This document shows, in pieces, positions 10,354-19,009 of a stretch of 41,102 nucleotides of DNA. The position numbers were made by a program, and so were the translations under genes. The notes below the pieces were generated by a model. The model was not told where the DNA came from and did no database searches. It saw only the letters and a list, made by a program, of their open reading frames with translations. Numbering within the stretch: the stretch's first letter is position 1; every line of letters begins with the position of its first letter. The DNA comes from Zafaria cholistanensis (GTDB lineage: Bacteria > Actinomycetota > Actinomycetes > Actinomycetales > Micrococcaceae), in NCBI RefSeq assembly GCF_008580665.1, contig NZ_BKDJ01000019.1, positions 1 through 41,102 of the forward strand, read 5' to 3'.

Positions 10354-11466
10354 TCAGGCCGGGTAGAGCGGGTTGCTGCCCGGGACGACTTCCTCCCCGG
10401 GGCGCACCGGGCCGGGGGCCGTGCCGGCGCCGAAGGGGGAGCCTCCGAGCGCGCCGCGGCCGTGCGGCTCCAGCCAGTTGGACAGGTCAGGACCGGCGGG
10501 GACGATCCCGGTCGGGTTGATGTCCTCATGGACCACGTAGTAGTGCTTCTTGATCTGGTCGAAGTCCACGGTGTCGCCAAAGCCGGGGGTCTGGAACAGG
10601 TCGCGCGCGTAGGCCCAAAGCACCGGCATCTCGGTGAGCTTGTTGCGGTTGCACTTGAAGTGTCCGTGGTAGACCGGATCGAAGCGCACCAGGGTGGTGA
10701 ACAGGCGCACGTCGGCCTCGGTAATGGTGTCCCCCATCAGGTAGCGCTGGCCGGCCAGGCGTTCCTCCAGCCAGTCCATGGCGGCCCAGAGCCGGTCGTA
10801 GGCGGCCTGGTAGGCCTCCTGCGACCCGGCGAAGCCGCAGCGGTAGACCCCGTTGTTGACCTCGGTGAAGATGCGCTTGATGACCGGCTGCATCTCCTCC
10901 AGCTTGTCCGCCGGCAGCAGGTCCGGGGCGCCCTCGCGGTGGAAGGCCTTCCATTCGGTGGAGAAGTCCAGGGTGATCTGGGGGTAGTTGTTGGTGACCA
11001 CGGCACCGGTGGGCACATCGACGATCGCCGGGACGGTGATTCCGCGCGGGTAGTCCGGAAAGCGCTTGAAGTAGTTCTCCTGCAGGCGCTGGGTGCCCAG
11101 CACAGGGTCCACTCCCCCCTCGTCCAGGTCGAACGTCCACGAGCGGACGTCGTGGGTGGGGCCGGGGGTGCCCAGCGAGATGGCGTCCTCAAGGCCCAGC
11201 AGGCGGCGCACGATGATGGTGCGGTGGGCCCAGGGGCAGGCGCGGGCGGCGACCAGGCGGTAGCGGCCGGCCTCCACGGGCCAGGCCTGGGCGCCTTCGG
11301 ACAGGCCGCCGTAGGGGTTGCCGATGCTGCCGCCGACGGGGCCGCCGGAGGCCCGCACGGCCTCCGGGTCCGCAACGATGCGGTCCTCGATGTATTGGGT
11401 GTCTCGGGTGAACTCGGTACCCGTGGTCACATAGACACCTTTAGTTGAATATTCACGCGTTTCCAT
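10354..11466 (-). CDS. Glutathionyl-hydroquinone reductase-like GST-fold protein (YqjG/ECM4 family)
   Basis: 370 residues. The catalytic cysteine is C77 in ARACPWAHRT, the xi-class GST signature. TVPAIVD, NNYPQITLDF, the C-terminal helical domain with YLMGDTITEADVRLF, and a final HYYVVHEDINPTGIVP are family hallmarks. Relatives reduce glutathionyl-quinols. Actinobacteria use mycothiol rather than glutathione, so a mycothiol-dependent variant is a reasonable inference. Start ATG at 11466: TAGACT (11473-11478) ends exactly 6 nt before it, so the message is probably leaderless. It lies just downstream of the ABC exporter gene on the same strand. Confidence 0.92.
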   Translation of the reverse strand: METREYSTKGVYVTTGTEFTRDTQYIEDRIVADPEAVRASGGPVGGSIGNPYGGLSEGAQAWPVEAGRYRLVAARACPWAHRTIIVRRLLGLEDAISLGTPGPTHDVRSWTFDLDEGGVDPVLGTQRLQENYFKRFPDYPRGITVPAIVDVPTGAVVTNNYPQITLDFSTEWKAFHREGAPDLLPADKLEEMQPVIKRIFTEVNNGVYRCGFAGSQEAYQAAYDRLWAAMDWLEERLAGQRYLMGDTITEADVRLFTTLVRFDPVYHGHFKCNRNKLTEMPVLWAYARDLFQTPGFGDTVDFDQIKKHYYVVHEDINPTGIVPAGPDLSNWLEPHGRGALGGSPFGAGTAPGPVRPGEEVVPGSNPLYPA

Positions 11467-11472
11467 GCCTTA

Positions 11473-11478
11473 AGTCTA
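11473..11478 (-). promoter_or_regulatory. -10 hexamer of the GST-fold gene (leaderless)
   Basis: TAGACT on the minus strand, spacer TAAGGC of 6 nt, then the ATG at 11466. Confidence 0.65.
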
Positions 11479-11587
11479 AGCGCCCGGCGCAAGGGGTGCC
11501 GCCCCCGCCGGTACACCCTCCCCCGCCGGCGCGCCCCTCCCTGCCGGGCCCGGCGGTTCCCGCCCGGCGGGCCGGTCCTGTGGCCAC

Positions 11588-13531
11588 CTAGCCCCGCGCC
11601 GCCGGCTGCCCCTCGGCTGACCGCGCCGCTGCGAGCCGGGCATAGGACCCGCCGGCGGCCAGCAGCTCGGCCGGAGTGCCGCGCTCCGCGATCCGGCCGG
11701 CGTCGAGCACCACCACCTGGTCGGCGTTGGCCACGGTGGAAAGCCGGTGCGCAATCATCAACGTGGTCCGTCCCGCCGACAACCGGTCCAATGCTGCCTG
11801 GACCTCGGCCTCGGTGGTGTTGTCCAGCGACGAGGTGGCCTCATCCAGCACCAGCACCTTCGGGTTGCGCAGCATGGTCCGGGCAATGGCGATGCGCTGC
11901 TGCTCGCCCCCGGAAAAGCGGTGGCCGCGGGCGCCCACCATGGTGTCCAAGCCCTTGGGCAACGCGGCCACCAGGTCCGCGATCCGCGCCGCGGCCAGCA
12001 CCTCCCACAACTGGCCGGTGCTGGCCTGCGGGTTTGCCAGCAGCAGGTTCTCCCGCACGCTCGCGTGCACCAGGTAGGTCTCCTGGGACACTACGCCCAC
12101 GATTCGGGCGAGGTCTTCCGGGGCGTAGTCGCGGACGTCGATCCCGTCGATGGCGACCCGGCCGCCGGTCGCGTCGAACAGCCGGGGCACCAGGGATCCC
12201 AGCGTGCTCTTGCCCGACCCCGTGGCGCCCACGATCGCCGTGGTGGTTCCGGCCGGCACCGTCAGGTCGATGCCGCGCAGCACCTCGCGCCGGGCGCCGG
12301 CCCGGAGACCCCCGCCGGGCCCTTCCGGCCGGACCGCCGGCCTGCCGTCCGTCCCCCCGCCATCTGCGGACCCGCCCTCCGCCGGCCCGTCGGCGTCGTA
12401 AGCGAACCGCACCGCCGTGAAGCTCAACTCCCCACGCACCGCGGACTTCTCCACGGCCACCGGCCGCGCCGGCGGCACGATGTCCGGCACCAGGTCCTGG
12501 TACTCGAAGATGCGGCTGAACAGGGCCAGCGCCGTGACCCACTGGACCCCGACATTCAGCAGCCCCATGATCGGCCGGAAGATGGTGCCCTGAAGGGCCG
12601 TGAAGGCCACCAGGGTGCCAATGCTCAGGGTGCCGGTCAGGGCCGGGAACCCGGCGGAGAGGTAGACCAGGGCGGGGATGGCGGCGAAGACGACCTGCAT
12701 CGTGGCCATCCGCCACCGCCCGGCCAGCTGGGAGCGCAGCTCCAGCCCGGTCAGCTTCTCGGAGGTGGCCGCGAACCGCGCGGCGTCGCCCGGTCCGGTG
12801 CCCAGCGTCTTGGCCAGGCGCACTCCGGAGACGGAGAGGCCCTCCTCCACCTGGGTGTGCAGCGTGGCGAGCTCGCGCTGCTTGACGGCGGTGATGTCCC
12901 GGCGCAGCAGCGCCACGCGGCGGGACAGCCACACCGCGGGTGGCACCACCACCAGGGACAGGATGCTCAGGCCGGGCGAAAGGGCCACCATGGCCACCGC
13001 CGTGGCGACGACGGTGGTCAGGTTCGCCGCAATGGCCGTGGCCGTGGTGGTGACCACGGACTGCATGCCGTTGATGTCGTTGGTCAGGCGCGACTGCACT
13101 TCTCCGCCGCGGGTGCGGGTGAAGAAGGCGAGCGACTGGCGCTGCAGGTGCGTGAACAGTCCGGTCCGCAGCGTGTGCATCACGCGTTGGCCCATGGCAG
13201 TGGCGATCCAGGTCTGCAGCACCCCGATGACGGCCGTGGCCACCGCGACGGCCACCATGCCCCCGGCGAGCGCGGCCAGCAACGGCACGTTGTGCTGCGG
13301 CAGGGCCTCATCGATGGCCGCGCGGACCAGGAAGGGCTGGGCGAGCGAGACCACGCTGGAGACCGCGATCAGGAGCACGACGACGGCGATTGCCCCCTTG
13401 TGCGGGGCGAACAGAGCCGCGATGCGGCGCAGGTCCGCGGGGTGCTCGGCAAGCTGGGAACGGTCGGCCGGGTTGATCCGGGCGGCTCCTCCGGGGCCGC
13501 GGCCTCCGTGCGGGCCATCCATGTGGGTCAT
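11588..13531 (-). CDS. ABC-type multidrug exporter (fused membrane and ATPase domains)
   Basis: 647 residues. An N-terminal region of about 350 residues holds six predicted helices (for example AIAVVVLLIAVSSVVSLAQ, LLAALAGGMVAVAVATAVIG). The C-terminal ATPase has Walker A VGATGSGKST, the signature RFSGGEQQRIAIA, and Walker B VLVLDEATSSLD followed by an IAHRLSTV switch. This is the half-transporter exporter layout (MsbA/LmrA-like), likely a homodimer; the substrate is unknown. A Gly/Asp-rich insertion of about 40 residues precedes the ATPase. Start ATG at 13529-13531 with GGAGG 6 nt upstream. It is divergent from a MarR regulator, which probably controls it. Confidence 0.92.
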   Translation of the reverse strand: MTHMDGPHGGRGPGGAARINPADRSQLAEHPADLRRIAALFAPHKGAIAVVVLLIAVSSVVSLAQPFLVRAAIDEALPQHNVPLLAALAGGMVAVAVATAVIGVLQTWIATAMGQRVMHTLRTGLFTHLQRQSLAFFTRTRGGEVQSRLTNDINGMQSVVTTTATAIAANLTTVVATAVAMVALSPGLSILSLVVVPPAVWLSRRVALLRRDITAVKQRELATLHTQVEEGLSVSGVRLAKTLGTGPGDAARFAATSEKLTGLELRSQLAGRWRMATMQVVFAAIPALVYLSAGFPALTGTLSIGTLVAFTALQGTIFRPIMGLLNVGVQWVTALALFSRIFEYQDLVPDIVPPARPVAVEKSAVRGELSFTAVRFAYDADGPAEGGSADGGGTDGRPAVRPEGPGGGLRAGARREVLRGIDLTVPAGTTTAIVGATGSGKSTLGSLVPRLFDATGGRVAIDGIDVRDYAPEDLARIVGVVSQETYLVHASVRENLLLANPQASTGQLWEVLAAARIADLVAALPKGLDTMVGARGHRFSGGEQQRIAIARTMLRNPKVLVLDEATSSLDNTTEAEVQAALDRLSAGRTTLMIAHRLSTVANADQVVVLDAGRIAERGTPAELLAAGGSYARLAAARSAEGQPAARG

Positions 13532-13582
13532 GGGCACCTCCGGGGTGGAAGGGACGGCGGCGCGGTGCGCCACCCAATAGAG

Positions 13583-13622
13583 AGGCTACCTCACCATGCG
13601 GTTGCCGGACAAAGACTAGACT
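13583..13622. promoter_or_regulatory. Divergent promoter and candidate MarR operator
   Basis: The exporter gene has TAGCCT on the minus strand at 13583-13588. The MarR gene has TAGACT on the plus strand at 13617-13622, ending 6 nt before its GTG. Between them, TTGCCGGACAA at 13602-13612 is an imperfect palindrome placed to block one or both promoters. The operator assignment is inference. Confidence 0.45.
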
Positions 13623-13628
13623 GGTGGA

Positions 13629-14108
13629 GTGACCTCCGATGCAACGCCCGATCTCGGCAATCTCTTCCACGCCGCCTTCCGTGGCCTGCGGCGCGGCTGG
13701 ATGGAACAACTCTCCCCCTGGGGGCTGACCCCGCACCAGTGGCGCGCGCTGCAGGCGGCCGGTCACCATGACACCGGACTGCACGACGCCGGACCGCACG
13801 ACGCCGGAAACCCCGGCGGCGGGCTGCGGCTGAAGGAACTGGCCGAACGCCTGCGGATCGCCCCGCGCTCGGCCACCGAGGTGGTGGACCAGCTCGAGGC
13901 CAAGGGGCTGGTGGTGCGCCGGCCCGACCCCGCCGACAGGCGCGCAACGCACGTGTTCCTCACTCCCGCGGGACGGCGGCTGCATGCCGAGGTCTCCGCG
14001 GCCCGGCGCGAACAGTCCGAGCGGTATTTCGCCGCGCTCTCCCCCGCCGACCGAACCGAACTCGCCCGGCTGCTGGGGCTGCTTCAGGCCACCGGCACGC
14101 CGGAGTGA
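13629..14108 (+). CDS. MarR-family transcriptional regulator
   Basis: 159 residues with the MarR winged helix-turn-helix. GGLRLKELAERLRI and SATEVVDQLEAKGLVVRR form the HTH and recognition helix; DPADRRATHVFLTPAGRRL is the wing. Between the first helices sits a low-complexity His/Asp/Gly insert (about residues 47-67) built from a 15-nt repeat, absent from typical members. Such repressors dimerise and release DNA on binding small aromatic ligands. It is divergent from a multidrug-type exporter, 97 bp apart, which suggests a local drug-response pair. Start GTG at 13629, leaderless pattern. Confidence 0.9.
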   Translation: MTSDATPDLGNLFHAAFRGLRRGWMEQLSPWGLTPHQWRALQAAGHHDTGLHDAGPHDAGNPGGGLRLKELAERLRIAPRSATEVVDQLEAKGLVVRRPDPADRRATHVFLTPAGRRLHAEVSAARREQSERYFAALSPADRTELARLLGLLQATGTPE

Positions 14109-14156
14109 CCGGTCCTGCACGGCCCGGTGCATCCGGTGCAGGGACCGGTCACTCCG
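14101..14156 (+). terminator. Long hairpin at the end of the MarR gene
   Basis: Arms 14101-14120 and 14136-14156 pair over 20 bp with one bulged G. The left arm contains the stop codon of the MarR gene. No T tract follows. Confidence 0.65.
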
Positions 14157-14250
14157 GCCCAGCCCCTGGTCCTGCACAGCCCTGTTTCCGGCGCGGCCAC
14201 AGACGTATCCTGATGCCATTCATCCACAAATCTCAATGAGGAGATTGATC

Positions 14251-14667
14251 ATGGCTGGAATTGCCAAACGGGATCGGTTCGACATCATTCCCGAACCCTT
14301 CCGCCGCTTCCTCGAGGGCGACTGGGAGTCGTCGTGGCTGCGCGTGGAGGAATACCAGGAGGGCAACGACATGGTGGTCCGGGCCGAACTGCCCGGCATC
14401 GACCCGGAAAAGGACGTGGATATCACCGTGGCCGAGGGCGCGCTGCGCATCGCGGCCGAACGGCAGGAGAAGAGCGAGCACAAGGAGAAGTCCGGCTACC
14501 GCTCCGAGTTCCGCTACGGATCCGTCACACGCACCATCGCGCTTCCGCCGGGGGCGTCGCAGGACGATGTGTCCGCCTCCTACAGGGACGGGGTGCTGGA
14601 GGTCCGGGTCCACGTGCCGGAACAGCCCGCCGGTGGCCACACCAAGATCCCCGTCGTCCGCGGCTAG
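14251..14667 (+). CDS. Hsp20/alpha-crystallin small heat shock protein
   Basis: 138 residues. The alpha-crystallin domain runs from about residue 33 to 130: IRVEEY-like start (LRVEEYQEGN), VRAELPGIDPEKDVDITV, LRIAAERQE, YGSVTRTIALPPGA, and the G-V-L motif DGVLEVRV. The C-terminal KIPV is the I-x-I/V-like anchor. Small Hsps hold unfolded proteins in oligomers without ATP. The start at 14251 is set by GAGGAG 7 nt upstream. A TATCCT at 14206-14211 may be its -10, giving a leader of about 30 nt; I see no clear HspR (HAIR) inverted repeat. It converges with the next gene, 12 nt away. Confidence 0.93.
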   Translation: MAGIAKRDRFDIIPEPFRRFLEGDWESSWLRVEEYQEGNDMVVRAELPGIDPEKDVDITVAEGALRIAAERQEKSEHKEKSGYRSEFRYGSVTRTIALPPGASQDDVSASYRDGVLEVRVHVPEQPAGGHTKIPVVRG

Positions 14668-14679
14668 CCCGCCGGGCCG

Positions 14680-15303
14680 CTAGCGGGTGCCGGAGTGGTG
14701 TTCGGTGCCCAGCGAAAGACGGGTCGAGCCGGGGCCGTCGAGGACCATCTCCACGGCCCGGTCCGGGATCTCGAAGACCATCGTGGCCACCAGGGTCCCT
14801 CCCTGCTGCAGGTCCGTGGACGCAACCGATGCCCATAGCGCCTCCTGCCGCTGGGACCCCAGATACTCCACGCCGTAGTCTCCCGCCCTGAAGTCCAGGC
14901 CCTCCCGGTCCAGTGCGGTCAGTTCCAGCAGCACCCGCACCCGGTGGGCGCCCTCGGGAACCGGGGCCTCGAGCGCGGGTGCGGCCTCCGGGGGCAGCCA
15001 GCCGTCGGCCTCCAGGGGGAGAATGCCGTTGATGCGGATCAGTCCTCCCTCGACGGCGCCCGAGGCCCCCAACATGGTGGCCGCGGGCCGCTCCTTTTGG
15101 AACAGGACGGCGCCGAACCCCGCCCCGACCAGCAGGGCCAGCACCAGCGGCACAATCAGGCGCGCCCTGCCCGCCCAGCCGGGTTTAGTCGCAGGCGCCG
15201 GCGTGCCGGCATCCCGGGTGCCGGCTTCCCGGGTGCCGGCTTCCCGGGTCAGGCCAAGGTGCGGGGTGCGGCCGGGCTGCGGGGTATGTCCAGGAGCGTC
15301 CAT
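14680..15303 (-). CDS. Membrane-anchored protein with extracytoplasmic beta-type domain, function unknown
   Basis: 207 residues. A short cytoplasmic tail carries three copies of a 5-residue repeat (REAGT/RDAGT). One transmembrane helix follows at about 50-70 (LIVPLVLALLVGAGFGAV). The remaining 135 residues are predicted outside the membrane, with alternating hydrophobic strands (HRVRVLLELTAL, LVATMVFEIPD, MVLDGPGSTRLSL) reminiscent of DUF4352-like folds; the family is not certain. I chose the ATG at 15303: the frame is open to 15381, but those codons use ATA, ACA, AGG and GTA, rare in this genome. CACAAT ends 7 nt before the ATG. It lies last in the MCO-signal peptidase run. Confidence 0.7.
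   Translation of the reverse strand: MDAPGHTPQPGRTPHLGLTREAGTREAGTRDAGTPAPATKPGWAGRARLIVPLVLALLVGAGFGAVLFQKERPAATMLGASGAVEGGLIRINGILPLEADGWLPPEAAPALEAPVPEGAHRVRVLLELTALDREGLDFRAGDYGVEYLGSQRQEALWASVASTDLQQGGTLVATMVFEIPDRAVEMVLDGPGSTRLSLGTEHHSGTR
15203..15247. repeat. 15-bp in-frame tandem repeat, three copies
   Basis: GTGCCGGCTTCCCGG and near-copies at 15203-15217, 15218-15232 and 15233-15247, coding for a repeated REAGT-like pentapeptide in the cytoplasmic tail of the gene at 14680-15303. Confidence 0.9.
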
Positions 15304-15368
15304 GGACGGTATTGTGGCGGCGCAGCCATGGGGAAACCTTGGGCGGGGTGGGGCCGGAACTTCCGTGG

Positions 15369-15953
15369 CTACCTGATCCATGGCAGCGGCACGGTAGCCC
15401 GGATGGAGGACAGGGGCACGCTGCCGAAGTCGCGGGAATCGATCGAGACCCCCCGGTTGTCGCCGAGGACGAAGACATGGCCCTCGGGGACCGTGACCGG
15501 CCCAAAGTACGTGGCGTCGATGCGGCTGAGGTCGATCCCCGGTTCCGCGACGGGCGCACCATCCACGACCAGCACGGCGTCTTTAATGGCCACGGCCTGG
15601 CCCGCGGTGGCCACGACGCGCTTGAGGGTCAGGGACCCGTCCGCGGGATGGGCGAAGACCACCAGGGACCGCGGTCCCACCCCGCCAAGGGCCGGACCGG
15701 GCTTGAACATCAGCACCGAACTTCCCTGCGGCACGGCCGGTTCCATGCTGTCCGAGGCCACGGTCAACGGCTCGACCACCCACAGCCGCAGGACCAGGAC
15801 CACCAGCAGGACCCAGCCCGCGGCCCGCACCCCGGCAGGCGCGCGAACTCCGGCGGGCAGCCGGCGCGCAGGGGCGGCTCCGGGTATCCCCGCCCCCGCG
15901 GTTACCGGCGGTCGCCCCCGCCCTACGAGGCGCGGGACGCTCACTCGTCCCAT
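15369..15953 (-). CDS. lepB: Type I signal peptidase
   Basis: 194 residues. One transmembrane helix at about 44-62 (AAGWVLLVVLVLRLWVV) is followed by the S26 peptidase blocks: nucleophile S69 in SDSMEPAVPQG, general base K111 in LTLKRVVATAG, and GDNRGVSIDSRDFG (box E). It removes signal peptides outside the membrane. The start ATG at 15953 overlaps the end of the multicopper oxidase gene by 13 nt, so the two are probably translationally coupled. A second peptidase beside one exported enzyme suggests a dedicated processing role (inference). A basic Pro/Ala-rich N terminus of about 40 residues precedes the helix. Confidence 0.93.
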   Translation of the reverse strand: MGRVSVPRLVGRGRPPVTAGAGIPGAAPARRLPAGVRAPAGVRAAGWVLLVVLVLRLWVVEPLTVASDSMEPAVPQGSSVLMFKPGPALGGVGPRSLVVFAHPADGSLTLKRVVATAGQAVAIKDAVLVVDGAPVAEPGIDLSRIDATYFGPVTVPEGHVFVLGDNRGVSIDSRDFGSVPLSSIRATVPLPWIR

Positions 15954-17548
15954 ACCGGCCGCGCAGCCTCGATGGGGTCGTTCTCGTCGGGCTCGAACGC
16001 CTTCTTGCCCACCCTGAACTGCGTCATCATGTCGTGGTCCTCATGGGGCAGGTTGTGGCAATGGATCATGTAGCGGCCCCGGTGGGGGCCGAACCTCATG
16101 AGGACCTCCACCTTCTCTCCCTCGCCGACGTAGACCACGTCCTTCGGACCCAGTTCGTAGGCGAAGGGGGCCCGGCCGTTGCGGCTGAGGATCTGGAAAT
16201 CGACCAGGTGAATGTGCAGGGGGTGGAACCAGCCGCCCGACTTGTTCTCGAACTCCCAGATCTCCACCGCCCCGAGGTCCACGTCGGCGAACACCTGCTG
16301 GAACCCGCTGGCGATGATGTCGGCCCAGGTGCTTTCGTCGAGCGTCCAGATGTTCGTGACGTCGTCGTGCTTGAGCCGCATCCGGCGCTTCCTGGTCGAC
16401 TGGGACCTCTTCAGCGCCATGACCTCGTTCTCCGGGTCCAGCACCGTGGGAAGGGTGTTCCACGTCGGATCGGTCTTGTCGAACCCGTCATCCACCACGT
16501 CGAAGGCCATGATCCTGTTGGTGTAGTCGTAGTCGACGTTGTTCCTATTGGACAGGTTACGCAGTTCGATGCGCTGGCCCGTCCTGTACTTCCGGAAGTC
16601 GATGAGGATCTCGTAACGTTCGGCGCCGGCATGGCGCCACGACGCAACCTGCTGCGCCTTCGGCATCAGGCCTCCATCGGTGGCTACGACCGTCACCGGG
16701 TCCCCGGTGCTCAGCCTCGGCCGGAACGAGCGCGAGATGCAGGCGTTCAGGATCCTGAAGCGGTAGATGCGCTTCTTGACCTTCATGACCGGCCAGGGCC
16801 GGCCATTGACCAGGATGACGTCGCCCCAGAGCCCCGAGTGGTCGTTGTCGTCGTAACCCAGGGAACCGTCCCGGGCGAACATTGCGTCGGAGACTGTCAG
16901 GGCCACGTCGAACTCGCCCTGCGGCAGGAGTTCCCGCTCCAGGGGATCGTGCAGGTGGTACTGGGCCAGCAGTCCGGAATAGGCGTTCAGGGACGTGTGA
17001 TGGACGGCATGGTCGTGGTACCAGATGGTGCGGGCGTTCTGGGAGTTCTCATAGTGGTAGTCCTTGTAGAACCCCGGGTTGCTCACATCGTTGGCATAGC
17101 CGTCGTACTGGGGCAGCGAGGCCGCGCCATGCAGGTGCGTGGAGGTCCCCAGTACGTGCCCATACTGCGGGTGCGCCGCCGGCAGCTGGTTGCGGACCCG
17201 CAGGACCACCTTGGTGCCCTGGTCGACGCTGATGGTGGGGCCGGGGAAGATCCCGTTGTAGCCGAGGACGGGAGTCGCCAGCCGCGGCAGGATATTCGCC
17301 GTCCCCACCCTTTGGGTCACCGTGTAGCGCTGCACCGGCTTCCCGTCCTCCGGGTCGATCGTCGGCTCCCCGTCCGGTTGCAGGACCGGCGCTTGGACAA
17401 GGCTGGTGCGGTAGGGCCGGGGCATGTCCGCATCGCGCAAGCGGCTGGCCGACTTGGCCTCGACCGACTTGAGCGGCAGCGCCATCGCGCCCGCCCCGAC
17501 GGCGCCCGCGGCGCCCAACAATAGAACCTGCCGCCGAGAAACTGCCAT
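15941..17548 (-). CDS. Tat-exported multicopper oxidase (CotA/bilirubin-oxidase-like)
   Basis: 535 residues. A twin-arginine signal peptide (SRRQVLLLGAAGAVGAG) leads three cupredoxin domains. All copper sites are present: THLHGAA, IWYHDHA, HPLHIHL and HCHNLPHEDHDMM. In the last, Cys is followed by His at +5 and Met at +10 as in CotA. Enzymes of this type oxidise phenols, bilirubin or metals with O2; the substrate is not readable. Start ATG at 17548 with GAGCAGGG upstream. It follows the histidine kinase gene by 75 nt on the same strand and overlaps lepB. A GAACGACGTTC palindrome lies at 17565-17575, just upstream of the ribosome site. Confidence 0.95.
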   Translation of the reverse strand: MAVSRRQVLLLGAAGAVGAGAMALPLKSVEAKSASRLRDADMPRPYRTSLVQAPVLQPDGEPTIDPEDGKPVQRYTVTQRVGTANILPRLATPVLGYNGIFPGPTISVDQGTKVVLRVRNQLPAAHPQYGHVLGTSTHLHGAASLPQYDGYANDVSNPGFYKDYHYENSQNARTIWYHDHAVHHTSLNAYSGLLAQYHLHDPLERELLPQGEFDVALTVSDAMFARDGSLGYDDNDHSGLWGDVILVNGRPWPVMKVKKRIYRFRILNACISRSFRPRLSTGDPVTVVATDGGLMPKAQQVASWRHAGAERYEILIDFRKYRTGQRIELRNLSNRNNVDYDYTNRIMAFDVVDDGFDKTDPTWNTLPTVLDPENEVMALKRSQSTRKRRMRLKHDDVTNIWTLDESTWADIIASGFQQVFADVDLGAVEIWEFENKSGGWFHPLHIHLVDFQILSRNGRAPFAYELGPKDVVYVGEGEKVEVLMRFGPHRGRYMIHCHNLPHEDHDMMTQFRVGKKAFEPDENDPIEAARPVWDE

Positions 17549-17564
17549 GATCCCTGCTCCCTAT

Positions 17565-17575
17565 GAACGACGTTC
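17565..17575. promoter_or_regulatory. Perfect 5-1-5 palindrome in the multicopper oxidase leader
   Basis: GAACGACGTTC lies between the histidine kinase stop (17624) and the oxidase ATG (17548). It could be an operator for the neighbouring response regulator or a small leader hairpin; nothing else identifies it. Confidence 0.3.
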
Positions 17576-17623
17576 CCTAAAGCGTGCGTGTAGCGAGCAT
17601 GCTCCGCCGTTCTTGGGAAAAAC

Positions 17624-19009
17624 TTAGGGTTGCCGGGGCACGGGCGCCGGAGGCTTGGGCCGCGGGGAGCCGGCGGCCACGGTCGCGGTGACCGTCGTTC
17701 CGGCACCCGGCCAGGACTGGATGTCGACCGTGCCGCCGACGGTGGCCGCGGTATCGCGCATGATGCGCAGGCCCAAGTGTCCCTGGGGCGCCCCTTGGGC
17801 GGCGTCGAAACCCTGCCCGTTATCCCGGACAATCAGTGCGGTGTGGCGCCCGTCAGTGGCCAGGACCATCAGGACGGTATCGGCAAGGGCGTGCTTGGTG
17901 ACGTTTGCCAGCGCTTCCCGGGCCACGCGGTAGAGCATGGTGGCCTGCCGGGGGGCCAGGCGGGGGTGGCCTTCCAGGCGCAGGGTGGCATGGATGCCGC
18001 GTGCGGCCAGCGGATCGACCAGAAGGCCGAGGGCCTCGGGGAGGCTGTCGGAGTCGAGCTCCGGGGAGTAGAGCTTGCCGGTGATCTCACGCAGGGTGCG
18101 GATGCTTCCCTGGACGATTTCCCGGGCCGGCGCCAAAGTTCGCAGCCCGCCGGCGCCGTCGCCGGGTTCCTCGGCCTCCAATGCGTAGGACAGCCCGGCC
18201 AGGTCCTGGATGACGTCGTCATGGAGGTCCCGTGCAATCCGGGCACGCTCCAGCTCGCTGGCTTCCACCGCGTGCTGGAGCGCCTGGCGCCGGGCCTCCT
18301 GGTGCTCGTTGACCCTCCGGGCCAGGCGTACCGCCGGAACAAGGAGCGCCAGCTGCAGCGCGGCCAGGGCCAGCAGGAAGGCGGGCGCCACCCCCGCCAG
18401 GACCTTGCCCTGAATGTCCCTCACCACTTTGTCGTCGAAGTAGGCCTCGAAGATCAGGGGAACGCCGGAGGGCGACGATGAGGTGACGTAGACCTCGACC
18501 AGTTCTCCCCGTCCGGCCTCGTAGGTGTTCTCCGCTCCACCCTGGGCCTCGAAGGTCGCTTGGCCCGGACCCCCGGCCAGGAGGCCCTGCGCCCATCCTT
18601 CCAACTCGTACGTCCGGCCGATGAGTTCGGCCTGGTCGGAATACACGATCCGGCCGTCAGCGGTCCACATCTTGATCCTGACAATGTGGGAATTATCAAT
18701 CCACGGGTCCAGCGTTTCCCGCACCCTGTCCAGCGAGGCAGGATCCTGCTCCAGCAGCTTCTCCGTCGCCAGCGGACCCAAGGCATAGTCGGCGATCCGC
18801 TGGGTGGTCGCCAGAATGCTGTCCAGGGCGATCCGCTCGGCAATGGCCCGGACCCAGAAGGCGGCGGGAATGGCGATGACCGCCAGCACCACCAGGCCGG
18901 CGGCCAGGAAACGCCAGACCTCCGCCCGGACGGCCGATCCTTCCGAGGCGCCGCTGCGCCTCCCGGTGCCCGGGCTAGGCATCTCGGGCATCTCGGGCAT
19001 CTCGGGCAT
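17624..19009 (-). CDS. Sensor histidine kinase (NarX/DesK-type)
   Basis: About 461 residues. Two transmembrane helices (about 33-54 and 205-228) flank a 150-residue extracytoplasmic sensor region. The HisKA_3 motif is RIARDLHDDVIQDLAG, with the phosphorylated His near 263. The ATPase has the N box AREALANVTKHA and G box DNGQGFD, ending with GLRIMRDTA. It phosphorylates the response regulator directly upstream. The start is ambiguous: a GTG at 19012 and ATGs at 19009, 19000, 18991 and 18982 are all in frame inside a 9-bp repeat that also codes the regulator's C terminus. The last, ATGCCTAG, overlaps the regulator's stop. Confidence 0.92.
   Translation of the reverse strand: MPEMPEMPEMPSPGTGRRSGASEGSAVRAEVWRFLAAGLVVLAVIAIPAAFWVRAIAERIALDSILATTQRIADYALGPLATEKLLEQDPASLDRVRETLDPWIDNSHIVRIKMWTADGRIVYSDQAELIGRTYELEGWAQGLLAGGPGQATFEAQGGAENTYEAGRGELVEVYVTSSSPSGVPLIFEAYFDDKVVRDIQGKVLAGVAPAFLLALAALQLALLVPAVRLARRVNEHQEARRQALQHAVEASELERARIARDLHDDVIQDLAGLSYALEAEEPGDGAGGLRTLAPAREIVQGSIRTLREITGKLYSPELDSDSLPEALGLLVDPLAARGIHATLRLEGHPRLAPRQATMLYRVAREALANVTKHALADTVLMVLATDGRHTALIVRDNGQGFDAAQGAPQGHLGLRIMRDTAATVGGTVDIQSWPGAGTTVTATVAAGSPRPKPPAPVPRQP

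Noticed and set aside
15304-15381. Start of the membrane-anchored unknown gene at the ATG overlapping the lepB stop (15381)
   Set aside because: The extra 26 codons include ATA, ACA, AGG, GTA, GTT and TTT, out of line with the rest of the gene, and no ribosome site is present.
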